64,000 nucleotides of DNA, taken from NCBI GenBank assembly GCA_050297015.1, contig JBNKRZ010000020.1, positions 24,068 through 88,067 of the forward strand, written 5' to 3'. Positions within the stretch are counted from its first letter, which is position 1. Every line of letters starts with the position of its first letter. A program made the position numbers and the translations under genes. The notes under the pieces are model-generated. The model saw nothing but the letters and a program-made list of their open reading frames with translations, made no database searches and was not told the DNA's origin. This document shows, in pieces, positions 25,867 through 34,691 of the stretch. The DNA comes from JACKJA01 sp050297015 (GTDB lineage: Bacteria > Pseudomonadota > Alphaproteobacteria > Micavibrionales > Micavibrionaceae).

Positions 25867-28047
25867 ATGAGTGATTCTGGATTTACAGGTCTGCCAACGG
25901 GCGCGCGGGCACGGGAAAATGCTTTCCCGCCCAGCCGTGCGGAATTGACACTCAAAATCGTTGAAGTGCGCGGGGAACTCAAAGCCCAAAAAACCCGCGA
26001 AAAGATGGAAGGGGAAATCGTCAAGCGGGAACCGAACGGCCGCGTTCACATCCGCACCGATCGCGCCGAAATTGTCGTCCAGCCCCGTAACAGCCGTGAT
26101 CTGCCGCCGGAGGGGCAAAAGGTTGAGATTGAAATCCCGCCGGGTCGCCCTGCGCGTCAAGTTACTGTGCGCCCTGCGCCCACTAACGCGGCTGCCAGTA
26201 TCACAAAAGAAAGCGCGCCTCCTCCTACGCCAACGGCGGCTGCTCAACCTCAAACGCCTGTAGAACGCGGGACGGCAACAAAGGTACGGCCGGCGGATGT
26301 GACACTCCCCCCACCAACATCGGCGCCCGCCCCGCAACAAAGCACGCCCAATGCGGCCAGCAACCCACCACTGGAAACGGGGCAACTGGTGCGCCTTTTG
26401 CCCCTGCCGCCGCACCAGAGCGCCCAAACCGCGCCGCCGCCGTTGGAGGAAATCATAGCGCAACTAACAGCATTGCCCCTTCAAACGGCACAGATCGCGG
26501 CCGGGGCTCTTGTCCAGCGCATAACGGGGGAGCAAATCAAAACCCTTTTGACCGCCACCACCCCACAAGGACAAACGATCATCCCCCCTCTGCCGCCGTT
26601 GGCCAATCCGGTGCAAACTCTGACGGGGGTGAGCGCGCCCATCCCTCTTGTCCCGCCATCGGCCGTGCTCCAAACAAACGCTCAAGGAAAAGTGCCTCCT
26701 TCTCCCGTACAACAAACACTGACATCGACGCTCAAAGCCGTATTACAGCTGCCCGCCGCGCCTGTTGTTCAACCGGGAGCGAAAACACAAGCAAACACAG
26801 CGCCGTCGGCTCCTACGCTTTTACCTTCGGCGGCGCTAGCCACCGCGCCTGTGAAACTGCCCGTTATAACACCGTCCCCTGCGGCACTTACTTTTTCCAT
26901 CACATCAACGCCGCCCACGCCATCGCTTCTTAACGCCCCTCTGCCGGTTAAGCTGGATGCGCAAGTCACTCACATCACACCGGCGCCCGTGCAAATTTTA
27001 TCGTCTTCCGCCAAAGAGAATACAGAGATTATCAAACAAGCCCCTCTTCGCGCGCCGTCCAATCCTTTCTTTAATGGGGGCGGCTTCAAAACGGCATCGC
27101 CCTCCTCCCCTCAGGACACAGCCCGCACCATCAGCGCACAAGTCACCGGTACAACGCCCCAGAAATTACCTGTACTGGCGTTATCCTTGCCGGGTGTAAA
27201 CGGACCGCAAACGGAATTTTTTGTCCTGCAATGGCGGGCGGGGAATCTGCCGCAGGGCGCGCAAATCCAGCTTATCCCGCAAACAAGCGCCAGCACGCCC
27301 TCACTCACGAATACGCCGCTAACAAACGCGCCAACCTCTACGGCTCAGCCCCTACCATTGCTTGAGCTATCGCCCGGCGCGCCATGGCCTGTGATGGATG
27401 AGCTATATCAGACCCTGCAACAAGTCGCGCCGCAAAGCGCCCATACACTGCAACAAACGCTGCCGCAAGCGGGTAATGCCGTGCGCCTGCCCGTTACGGC
27501 GTTCTTCTTTATTGCCGCCGTCCGGTCGGGGGATGTGTCCGGCTGGCTGGGCGATAAAAACGTTGAATCCTTACGCAAGGCGGGGAAAGGCTCTCTTCTG
27601 GAGCGCGTCAAACGCGAGTTTTCCGCCCTTAACCGCGCAGCCTCTTCCGCGCCGGAGTCTTCCTCCTCTGCTGCTCAGGAATGGCGGACAACGGCCCTGC
27701 CCTTGCTGTGGGGGGAACAGGTCCACAAAATTCTGCTCCATTACCGTCATGATGAGCCGGAGCACAAAGACACCCCCGACCAAGAAAAAAACACCCGCTT
27801 TATCTTTGATCTGGACCTGACCCGAATGGGCAATATTCAGCTTGACGGCCTGCACCGCCCCGACAAGCTTGACCTGATCGTGCGCTCGTCAAAGGCTTTT
27901 AGCACCGCCATGAAGAATGCTCTGCGGGGGGCTTATGGCGAAGCGCTGGAAAGCGCCCACCTGAGCGGCGAGTTATCCTTCCAGAACACACCGGAGCAAT
28001 GGGTAAAAATCCGCACAAACGATTCCCCAAAAGAAACCCTTGCATAA
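25867..28047 (+). CDS. Second FliK-like proline-rich protein
   Basis: It encodes a 726-residue protein. Residues 1-100 are compact and charged (PSRAELTLKIVEVRGELKAQ, then EIVKREPNGRVHIRTD). Residues about 100-560 are very rich in Pro, Ala, Thr and Gln and probably disordered. The last 100 residues (RFIFDLDLTRMGNIQLDGLH, then AFSTAMKNALRGAYGEALES) resemble the FliK hook domain: a strand with L-x-x-x-G-x-I-x-L, then a helix and a short strand. It follows flhG by 39 bases and likely shares its transcript. A second ruler or export-switch protein is the best guess. The FliK relation is inference from pattern only. Confidence 0.5.
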   Translation: MSDSGFTGLPTGARARENAFPPSRAELTLKIVEVRGELKAQKTREKMEGEIVKREPNGRVHIRTDRAEIVVQPRNSRDLPPEGQKVEIEIPPGRPARQVTVRPAPTNAAASITKESAPPPTPTAAAQPQTPVERGTATKVRPADVTLPPPTSAPAPQQSTPNAASNPPLETGQLVRLLPLPPHQSAQTAPPPLEEIIAQLTALPLQTAQIAAGALVQRITGEQIKTLLTATTPQGQTIIPPLPPLANPVQTLTGVSAPIPLVPPSAVLQTNAQGKVPPSPVQQTLTSTLKAVLQLPAAPVVQPGAKTQANTAPSAPTLLPSAALATAPVKLPVITPSPAALTFSITSTPPTPSLLNAPLPVKLDAQVTHITPAPVQILSSSAKENTEIIKQAPLRAPSNPFFNGGGFKTASPSSPQDTARTISAQVTGTTPQKLPVLALSLPGVNGPQTEFFVLQWRAGNLPQGAQIQLIPQTSASTPSLTNTPLTNAPTSTAQPLPLLELSPGAPWPVMDELYQTLQQVAPQSAHTLQQTLPQAGNAVRLPVTAFFFIAAVRSGDVSGWLGDKNVESLRKAGKGSLLERVKREFSALNRAASSAPESSSSAAQEWRTTALPLLWGEQVHKILLHYRHDEPEHKDTPDQEKNTRFIFDLDLTRMGNIQLDGLHRPDKLDLIVRSSKAFSTAMKNALRGAYGEALESAHLSGELSFQNTPEQWVKIRTNDSPKETLA

Positions 28048-28098
28048 CAAGCGCCCTTACACTATATTTCCATAATCTTTTATTGTGGTGTGTATTTT

Positions 28099-30069
28099 AT
28101 GGCAGAGAGAAACAAAACGGATTTTTCCGAACGTTTACGGCGTACCCCCTATGGGAAAACTCTGCGCTCATGGCTGCATGCTTTGGAAGAATCCACCAAA
28201 GCATCTCCCTTGGACATTGAAAATGCCATCAGGCAAATAACGGCAGAAAAAGGGAAAATCGTATCACCCGGCCATCTGGAAAACCTGCTGATTCTAAAAC
28301 TATCTCAAAAAAACAGTCCTGCGGAAAGCAAGGAGCAAGCGCATATCCTCGGCCACCTCAATAACTTTTTACTCGAATTACAGCCCGCCGATCACCTGAC
28401 GGGCTGGCGTCAAAAGCCCATCGTCCCGCGCATGGTCGGATTAAGCGCCGTGCAAACTGCCTATCAAAGCGCTCCGACAAACACAGCCGTTGTAAAACTC
28501 GACGTGACCAATATGGGCGGCACGAATAATTTTTATGAACGGCTTTTAAAAATTGCCCAATTAAAAGCGCCTTCAACCAAAGATGCAGAAAAACTAACCG
28601 ACTGTGCCAGCCGTATTTTGACGGCAATTATTGCTTATGAATTCGGAACACACATCATAGAGAAAGCCCGTTCCGGCGGGGATGAAGCAATGCTTCTTGT
28701 CTCCGGTATGCCGCGCGAAAAAATCGAATCCTGCATCGGGAACATCGAACAAAAAATCGCCGATTTCGTCGAAGAAGCCGGACTGAACGCCCACCCCCAC
28801 GGTAAAAATCCCAAAAACCGCATCCGCCGGGGCTATGGCGCGGCGCTGGATTATATTTACCTTTCCGACTCTCTGGACGCGGAAAGCTATGGCGAACAAA
28901 GCCGCCTTGCCGACAGAAAAATAAGCTGGCGCAAAAAGAGAATTGCTAAAAAACAATTTGCAGCCTTGTCACCCCATGACAAAAACCGCCGGGGCAGCGC
29001 CCCGGACAGACTCGCGCACCGTTTTGGCAGAACCGCCTACGCCCACAATGCGCTAGAACATACGGAAAAGACCTTCAAAAAATGGGAGGCAAAATACGGA
29101 ATCAAATCGTCATCCGAAGCTAAAGATAAGAAAACAACGTTGCAAACCCTTCTGGAGGATCAGCATTTCACGCACTATCCCACATGCCGTGAAATCACAG
29201 AGACTCTTTTCGACGCTTTTGCAAAAGAAATGGCAAACAAAAACATTGATATAAAAGCGCTCCCGGAAAACTTCCAAGAGCTGCTAAAATTTCGCATAGC
29301 ACCTTTTCCGGGAATTGACTACGCGACCAATACCCTGATCCACAATGATCTACCGGCTTTAGCCGTTGTTAACACAAAAATTGCGTTACAACACTGGCAT
29401 AAAACAGGCCGCACCCCCGATTCCACCGTTTCAGCCTTAGGAATAAACCTCCACAATCTCGGCGGTTTTAACGCTTTGGGCGGACAAGATAACGCCGATA
29501 AAATCCTCGCTTTTGCCGCGACCCTGTTTAAAGACACAGCAGAAGAAACAGGGATTTTTTCCCATGATTTCCGCATAGCGCATTATGGGGGCGGCCAGTT
29601 TGTCCTTGTGGGTTTTCCCCCTACATCAACAGAGCAAATAACGCAGCTTTCGAAAAATATCGTTAAAAAAATAAATGATCTGAACAGCGCGCCTTTATCA
29701 TCTATTTTGGGGGAAGGCTATGATTGTTCTATCGCTTCCGTCAAAAACGATAAACCAAAACGCCAAAAACATGAAAGCGGCCTGCAAGTCAGCATCATTC
29801 AGCGCGCCGTCTTGCTAGAGGATATAGCTGCCAACCGTATCCGCATCGGCCGTTTTATAGAAGAAACCCATGAAGCTATAAACAAAATGGAAACCACGCT
29901 CCGCGCTCATCTGGACCATAAAAACATAGAAAACGCCGCCCAAAGCATTGCCACGGAAAGAAAAAGAAGAAATGGACCGGTTATTCACTCGAGTCTTCTT
30001 CTCCCTCAAGATGACGGCGGTATTGATCTATCGCGACCTCGGCAAGCTCCTGCTCCTCCTTCGCTTTAA
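28099..30069 (+). CDS. Unknown protein with two GGDEF-like domains
   Basis: It encodes a 656-residue soluble protein not recognised as a named family. Two regions read like nucleotide-cyclase (GGDEF) folds. The first (residues about 130-275) has VVKLDVTNMGG with Asp135, ARSGGDEAMLLV with an intact GGDE at 193-196, and a closing LADRKISWRKK helix. The second (about 425-555) has LGINLHNLGGFNALGGQDNA and HYGGGQFVLVGF, where GGDEF has become GGGQF, so its catalytic acids are gone. A basic linker joins them. It follows the FliK-like gene by 51 bases and overlaps the 3' end of fliJ on the other strand by 89 bases. A c-di-GMP or nucleotide sensor is inferred. GTG 28090 is an alternative start. Confidence 0.6.
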   Translation: MAERNKTDFSERLRRTPYGKTLRSWLHALEESTKASPLDIENAIRQITAEKGKIVSPGHLENLLILKLSQKNSPAESKEQAHILGHLNNFLLELQPADHLTGWRQKPIVPRMVGLSAVQTAYQSAPTNTAVVKLDVTNMGGTNNFYERLLKIAQLKAPSTKDAEKLTDCASRILTAIIAYEFGTHIIEKARSGGDEAMLLVSGMPREKIESCIGNIEQKIADFVEEAGLNAHPHGKNPKNRIRRGYGAALDYIYLSDSLDAESYGEQSRLADRKISWRKKRIAKKQFAALSPHDKNRRGSAPDRLAHRFGRTAYAHNALEHTEKTFKKWEAKYGIKSSSEAKDKKTTLQTLLEDQHFTHYPTCREITETLFDAFAKEMANKNIDIKALPENFQELLKFRIAPFPGIDYATNTLIHNDLPALAVVNTKIALQHWHKTGRTPDSTVSALGINLHNLGGFNALGGQDNADKILAFAATLFKDTAEETGIFSHDFRIAHYGGGQFVLVGFPPTSTEQITQLSKNIVKKINDLNSAPLSSILGEGYDCSIASVKNDKPKRQKHESGLQVSIIQRAVLLEDIAANRIRIGRFIEETHEAINKMETTLRAHLDHKNIENAAQSIATERKRRNGPVIHSSLLLPQDDGGIDLSRPRQAPAPPSL

Positions 30070-30424
30070 TTTCCGCGGCTTCTTCTTTTTTCCGGTTTTC
30101 ATTCACAATATCGACCTTTTTCATCTCGGCAAAGGCCACACGCATTTCCTCACGCGCCAATTCAATCCGCACTTCCATCTTGCTAATGGCAGCCTCCAGC
30201 CCCCGTATTTTCGTGCGTGCGCCCTCCAGATAACGCCCCAGATAAGCCAGCGTTTCCGCCCCGCCCATTTCCTCGGCCAGCGCCGTTTCTTTCATCATTT
30301 GCTCTTGGATCTGCTGTTTTTTTTGCGCCAACTCATCCGCCTCGCGGTAAAGCTGGGCCAGTAAGCGCTGCTTTTCATCAACGCCATATTTGCGGTAGCG
30401 GATGAGCGGGTCCAGATCAGCCAT
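29981..30424 (-). CDS. fliJ: Flagellar export protein FliJ
   Basis: It encodes a 147-residue coiled-coil protein, the stalk of the export ATPase that links FliI to FlhA. The N-terminus DPLIRYRKYGVDEKQRLLAQ and long charged helices fit the family. Length matches. Its start overlaps the end of fliI by eight bases, confirming the pair. The last 89 bases run under the 3' end of the convergent GGDEF-like gene. Confidence 0.88.
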   Translation of the reverse strand: MADLDPLIRYRKYGVDEKQRLLAQLYREADELAQKKQQIQEQMMKETALAEEMGGAETLAYLGRYLEGARTKIRGLEAAISKMEVRIELAREEMRVAFAEMKKVDIVNENRKKEEAAEIKAKEEQELAEVAIDQYRRHLEGEEDSSE

Positions 30425-31754
30425 CGGCGCTCATTCCCAATATCCCGGCCAACCGCGCAAAGCTCTCATCAATCGTGGTACCATCGTCTTTGTCTTGCGT
30501 CAAAAATTCTTCAATCTGCGGATAAAGCACCAGCGCCTTGTCAACCAGCGGATCACTCCCCTTACGGTAAGCCCCCAGCCGAATCAATTCCTCCATATCT
30601 TCATAACTGGTAATGATTTGCTTGGCCTGCTTTAAAATCGCATTTTGCTCATCTGTGAGTGCCCGGGGCATAGAACGCGAGACGGATTTCAGAACATCAA
30701 TCGCCGGATAGCGTCCCCGGTCGGCAATTTTCCGGTCCATCACAATATGCCCGTCCACGATCCCGCGCACAGCGTCAGAGACAGGCTCGTTATGATCGTC
30801 CCCTTCGACCAGAACGGCGAACAGCCCGGTGATAGAACCCTGCCCCGGCGCGCCCGGCCCGGCCCGCTCCAGAAGCCGCGCCAGCTCCCCGAATGTCGTC
30901 GGCGGATACCCTTTGGAGGTCGGCGGCTCCCCGGCGCTCAAACCGATTTCCCGCTGCGCCATGGCAAAACGGGTAATGGAGTCGATCAGGCATAAAACCT
31001 GTTTACCTTCATTGCGAAAATATTCAGCCACGGCGAGCGTCGTGTAGGCGGCCTGACGGCGCATCAAAGCCGGTTCATCACCCGTTGCCACAACAACCAC
31101 GGCTTTTTTCAACCCTTCCGGCCCCAGATCGTCTTCCAGAAATTCCTGTACCTCCCGGCCCCGTTCCCCGACCAGCCCGATCACAGCAACTTCGGCCTCG
31201 GTATATTTCGCCATCATGGATAACAACACCGATTTCCCCACCCCGGAGCCGGAGAAAATCCCCATCCGTTGCCCCTTGCACGTTGCCAAAAACGTATTCA
31301 CCGCCCGCACCCCCAGATCGAGCTGCCGCCCCATGCGCTGGCGGGAGTGCGGCGGCGGCGGCGTATTGCGCAAAGGCATAGGGTGCCCGCCCTGCAACAT
31401 AGGGCCTTTCCCGTCAATCGGCTGGGCCATACCGTTAATCACACGCCCTAGCCAATTTTCACACGGCGTTACCACAGGTTTGGAATTCTGGATCACCGCC
31501 GGGCAGCCCAGCGATATCCCCTCCAACGTTCCAAACGGCATAAGCAGTGCGTGACCTTCCTTAAAGCCGACCACTTCGCACGGCACATTGATGTCCTGAT
31601 TCGGGCGCAAATGGACAAGAGAGCCAATTGAAAGGTCGCCGCTAAAACCTGTAATTTCTACCAAAAGGCCCAAAACCTTTGTCACCCGGCCATGCACCTC
31701 ATGGTCGGGAAGAAGAGAAATTGCGGCTTCGACATGTTCAGAAAGGCGTTCCAT
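30417..31754 (-). CDS. fliI: Flagellum-specific ATPase FliI
   Basis: It encodes the 445-residue export ATPase, related to the F1 beta subunit. Walker A is GSGVGKS at residues 169-175. VIGLVGERGREVQEFLEDDL and CLIDSITRFAMAQREIGLSA (Walker B and the following loop) are typical, as is PPTSKGYPPTTFGELARLLE. The C-terminal domain includes SVSRSMPRALTDEQ. Length is normal. It is divergent from ctrA, with 213 bases between, an arrangement common in alphaproteobacteria, and it is co-transcribed with fliJ. Confidence 0.96.
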   Translation of the reverse strand: MERLSEHVEAAISLLPDHEVHGRVTKVLGLLVEITGFSGDLSIGSLVHLRPNQDINVPCEVVGFKEGHALLMPFGTLEGISLGCPAVIQNSKPVVTPCENWLGRVINGMAQPIDGKGPMLQGGHPMPLRNTPPPPHSRQRMGRQLDLGVRAVNTFLATCKGQRMGIFSGSGVGKSVLLSMMAKYTEAEVAVIGLVGERGREVQEFLEDDLGPEGLKKAVVVVATGDEPALMRRQAAYTTLAVAEYFRNEGKQVLCLIDSITRFAMAQREIGLSAGEPPTSKGYPPTTFGELARLLERAGPGAPGQGSITGLFAVLVEGDDHNEPVSDAVRGIVDGHIVMDRKIADRGRYPAIDVLKSVSRSMPRALTDEQNAILKQAKQIITSYEDMEELIRLGAYRKGSDPLVDKALVLYPQIEEFLTQDKDDGTTIDESFARLAGILGMSADG

Positions 31755-31862
31755 AGAGGAAATTTAGCACATATAAGAAAAAATAAAAATTTGTTAACCT
31801 TTTTAATCTCTGGTAAAATATTTATTAATAAAGATTAACAGAGAATTTAAACTTTTTTCGCT

Positions 31863-31934
31863 GTCATCCTGAGCAGAGCGAAGGATCTTTTGAGAAATCT
31901 TAAACCTAAGATTCTTCGCTTCGCTCAGAATGAC
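31863..31934. repeat. Palindromic element family E, copy E1
   Basis: GTCATCCTGAGC plus GAAGGATCTT at the left pairs with AAGATTCTTCGC plus CTCAGAATGAC at the right. It lies in the ctrA leader, 33 bases before the ATG, and would form a strong hairpin in the transcript. Confidence 0.85.
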
Positions 31935-31967
31935 AAGAAACACCGTTCAGAAAAAGGATTGACTGAC

Positions 31968-32675
31968 ATGCGCGTATTACTGGTTGAAGACGACACTTCC
32001 GTTGCCAAAAGCATTGAAATGATGCTGAAATCCGAAGGCTACATTATCGACTCGACGGACCTTGGTGAGGACGGTCTGGAAATCGGAAAAATCTACGATT
32101 ACGACATTATCATCCTCGACCTGATGCTGCCGGATATGGACGGCTACGAAGTCCTGAAGCAGCTCCGCGCATCCAAGGTTGAAACGCCGATTCTGATTCT
32201 ATCCGGCCTGTCCGAGCTGGACAACAAAATCAAAGGTCTGGGCTTTGGCGCTGACGACTATCTGACCAAGCCGTTCGACAAGCGCGAGTTGATCGCCCGG
32301 ATTCAAGCCATCGTCCGCCGCTCTCAGGGCCACGCCCAAAGCGAGATCAAAATCGGCAAGGTGTGCATTAATCTGGATTCCCGCACCGTGGAGGCCGCCG
32401 GCAAGCCCGTACATCTGACGGGTAAAGAATACGGCATTCTGGAACTTCTGGCCCTGCGCAAGGGCACGACTCTGACCAAGGAAGCGTTCTTAAACCACCT
32501 CTATGGCGGGATGGACGAGCCGGAAGTTAAAATCATCGACGTGTTTATTTGCAAGCTGCGCAAGAAAATCGAGCAAGTCACGGGTGAGAACTACATCGAA
32601 ACCGTATGGGGCCGTGGTTACGTCCTGCGCGATCCGGAATCGGAAAAGGAAAAACAACAAGCCGCGAACGGGTAA
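31968..32675 (+). CDS. ctrA: Cell-cycle response regulator CtrA
   Basis: It encodes a 235-residue OmpR-type regulator that controls replication, division and motility genes in alphaproteobacteria. The receiver (residues 1-118) has EDD at 7-9 and phospho-acceptor D51 in DIIILDLMLPDMDGYEV, the same position as in Caulobacter. The winged-helix DNA-binding domain has LTGKEYGILELLALRKG and IDVFICKLRKKIEQVTGENY. The tail ends QQAANG. Caulobacter CtrA ends in AA, a ClpXP signal, so this exact degron is not terminal here. The start follows AAAAAGGA; an upstream reading would translate repeat E1. It is divergent from fliI. ChpT, the phosphate donor, is at 57279-57905. Confidence 0.97.
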   Translation: MRVLLVEDDTSVAKSIEMMLKSEGYIIDSTDLGEDGLEIGKIYDYDIIILDLMLPDMDGYEVLKQLRASKVETPILILSGLSELDNKIKGLGFGADDYLTKPFDKRELIARIQAIVRRSQGHAQSEIKIGKVCINLDSRTVEAAGKPVHLTGKEYGILELLALRKGTTLTKEAFLNHLYGGMDEPEVKIIDVFICKLRKKIEQVTGENYIETVWGRGYVLRDPESEKEKQQAANG

Positions 32676-32701
32676 TAGCTTAAAACGCTCACAGGAATTT
32701 C

Positions 32702-32732
32702 AAAAACACCCGTCACAAGCGGGTGTTTTTTT
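32702..32732 (+). terminator. Rho-independent terminator after ctrA
   Basis: AAAAACACCCG and CGGGTGTTTTTTT form a stem around a short ACAAG-type loop, ending in a run of T, 27 bases after the ctrA stop. Confidence 0.9.
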
Positions 32733-32761
32733 GTGCGCGATCTGGTATATCAAAAGATAAA

Positions 32762-32865
32762 ATAATCGTTTCGCTTTTTATTTGTACTAGATACTGTAGT
32801 CACATGTTATGCCTACGTGAGCGACGAATAACGACGTACAAATGAAAATGGGAATGATTATAAAC
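32762..32865. repeat. Palindromic element family C, copy C2
   Basis: It begins AATCGTTTCGCTTTTTATTT and ends AAATGAAAATGGGAATGATT then ATA, arms that are imperfect inverted repeats. Its interior (TAGATACTGTAGTCACATG) is shared with C1 but differs from C3 and C4. The right end contains the start codon of pgsA. Confidence 0.75.
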
Positions 32866-33408
32866 AATTTGGCCAATATATTAACCATCACCCGGCTGGC
32901 ATTGTTGCCCGTCATCATCGTGCTGTTTTACCTGCCCGGTTCGGGGGCGGCGTGGTGGTGCCTTGCGCTCTATTCCATCGGCGCGATTACCGATTTTATT
33001 GATGGATGGGTGGCCAGAAAATTCAATCAAGTCACACCCTTCGGCACCTTTCTTGATCCGATATCTGATAAAGTTTTTGTTGTCACGATGCTGTTGATGC
33101 TGGTCTCCGTCGACCGGATTGACGGGATCGGCGTGATTGCCGTGGTCGTGATTTTGACACGCGAATTCATGGTCTCCGGCATGCGGGAATTTTTAGGGCC
33201 AAAGAACATCAAACTCCCCGTCACAAAGCTCGCCAAGTGGAAGACCACCATTCAGATGCTCGCGACGGGCATCCTCGTCGTCGGACCTTATGTGCCGCTG
33301 GGTACGTTTGCGGGACAAACGGGCCTGATCGCCGCGGCCGTGCTCACCGTTATGACCGGATGGAACTACTTAAAAGCCGGTTTTGTCCACATGAAGGATG
33401 AAGGATAA
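32854..33408 (+). CDS. pgsA: Phosphatidylglycerophosphate synthase PgsA
   Basis: It encodes a 184-residue inner-membrane CDP-alcohol phosphotransferase that joins CDP-diacylglycerol and glycerol-3-phosphate, the first step to phosphatidylglycerol. The motif D-x2-DG-x2-AR-x8-G-x3-D-x3-D is complete in DFIDGWVARKF then FGTFLDPISDK. Four to five hydrophobic helices are seen, and length is normal. In-frame ATGs at 32842, 32848 and 32854 all lie within repeat C2, so the first codons come from the element. 32854 gives the most family-like N-terminus (MIINNLANILTITRL). It abuts pyrD directly. Confidence 0.93.
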   Translation: MIINNLANILTITRLALLPVIIVLFYLPGSGAAWWCLALYSIGAITDFIDGWVARKFNQVTPFGTFLDPISDKVFVVTMLLMLVSVDRIDGIGVIAVVVILTREFMVSGMREFLGPKNIKLPVTKLAKWKTTIQMLATGILVVGPYVPLGTFAGQTGLIAAAVLTVMTGWNYLKAGFVHMKDEG

Positions 33409-34518
33409 ATGCTTGCTTCTCTTTATAAAATCGCCCAACCGGCCCTCTTCCTGATCGACCCGGAGGACGCGCACGGCCTGACGCTCAAGGCCCTGAAAGC
33501 GGGACTGATCCCGCCGTGCAACGTACCGCACGACCCGGCATTGAAAACAACATTATGGGGGCTAGAGTTTGAAAATCCTGTCGGCCTCGCCGCCGGGTTT
33601 GACAAAAAGGCGGAAGTCATCACCCCGCTTTTCAAACACGGCTTTGGCTTTGTGGAAACAGGCACTGTCACCCCAAAAGCGCAACCCGGCAACCCACGCC
33701 CCCGTATTTTTCGCGATCCCTCACATCACGCCGTTATCAACCGCATGGGTTTTCCCGGCGACGGACTCCCCCCGTACCAAAAGAACCTTGAAGAATACCG
33801 CCGCCGGACACCGCAAAGCCGCGGCCCCATCGGCATTAACATAGGCGCAAATAAGGATCAAAAAGACCCGGCGGATGACTATGCCTTTTTGGCCGGGCAG
33901 CTTGCGCCCTTGGCCGATTACCTTGTGTTCAACGTGTCTTGCCCCAACCAGAAGGGCGTCACGGACCTGCAAAAGCGAAAGCCGTTCATGGCGTTGGCCG
34001 CGCGCGTCATCGAAGCCCGCGATAAAGCTTGCGCCGATTCTAAAAAACCGCCTGTACTTGCAAAGTTTTCGCCCGATTTAAACGCTGAGCAACAGGAAGA
34101 AATGGCTCAAGCCGTACTGGAATCCGGCATTGACGGGCTGGTTTTAACGAACACAACCACGACCCGCCCCGACGGCCTGCCCGAAAGATTTAGCGCCGAG
34201 CAAGGCGGCTTAAGCGGCGCTCCTGTACGCGCCCCTTCAACAGAAACCATCCGAAATTTCTACCGCCTGACGGGTGGCAAGCTGCCGATTATCGGGCTAG
34301 GCGGCGTATCATCGGGCGCGGATGCCTATGACAAAATCAAAGCCGGGGCTACCCTCGTCCAGCTTTATACGGCCATCGTCTATGAAGGCCCGTGGGTTGC
34401 CGCGAAAATAAACCGGGAGCTTTTGGCACTCCTCAAAGCCGATGGATACAACCACATTTCCGAGGCCGTCGGCGCAGATCACAAGAGCAACGGACAACCG
34501 TTGAAGAAGGCCGGTTAA
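33409..34518 (+). CDS. pyrD: Dihydroorotate dehydrogenase (quinone) PyrD
   Basis: It encodes a 369-residue class 2 enzyme that oxidises dihydroorotate to orotate in pyrimidine synthesis and passes electrons to membrane quinone. The N-terminal helix of class 2 enzymes is present (residues 1-40). LEFENPVGLAAGFDKKAE, VFNVSCPNQKG with the catalytic Ser, and IIGLGGVSSGADAYDKIKAG (FMN phosphate binding) are all conserved. The ATG follows the pgsA stop at once, so they are co-transcribed. Confidence 0.96.
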   Translation: MLASLYKIAQPALFLIDPEDAHGLTLKALKAGLIPPCNVPHDPALKTTLWGLEFENPVGLAAGFDKKAEVITPLFKHGFGFVETGTVTPKAQPGNPRPRIFRDPSHHAVINRMGFPGDGLPPYQKNLEEYRRRTPQSRGPIGINIGANKDQKDPADDYAFLAGQLAPLADYLVFNVSCPNQKGVTDLQKRKPFMALAARVIEARDKACADSKKPPVLAKFSPDLNAEQQEEMAQAVLESGIDGLVLTNTTTTRPDGLPERFSAEQGGLSGAPVRAPSTETIRNFYRLTGGKLPIIGLGGVSSGADAYDKIKAGATLVQLYTAIVYEGPWVAAKINRELLALLKADGYNHISEAVGADHKSNGQPLKKAG

Positions 34519-34527
34519 ACCACACAC

Positions 34528-34612
34528 CGTCATTGCGAGCATAGCGAAGCAATCCAGTGCCCTATGCACAAATTCTGGATTGCCGCGTCGGCTTTGCCTC
34601 CTCGCAATGACG
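34528..34612. repeat. Family B palindromic element B3
   Basis: CGTCATTGCGAGCATAGCG with AAGCAATCCAG at the left pairs with CTGGATTGCCGCG and CCTCGCAATGACG at the right. It lies 9 bases after the pyrD stop and is a short form lacking the GTCCCACGCGCT block. Confidence 0.9.
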
Positions 34613-34691
34613 AGGTTTTTTCCTGTTGAAAACACGATCAATACGCCCTTAAAAACTGGTGATTCGCACGCTATTTTGCTACAGCTTTTTT

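Noticed and set aside
25867..28047. Several open frames overlapping the proline-rich gene on both strands
   Set aside because: They arise from the GC-rich, repetitive codon pattern of the long plus-strand gene and have no ribosome-binding site or family features.
31794..31850. Cluster of five TTAA half-sites between fliI and ctrA, possible CtrA boxes
   Set aside because: Spacings are 5, 6 and 8 bases between neighbours rather than the 7 of the TTAA-N7-TTAA box, and the region is simply AT-rich. Footprinting would be needed.
31890..31967. N-terminal extension of ctrA
   Set aside because: It would translate half of repeat E1. The family start and ribosome-binding site are at 31968.
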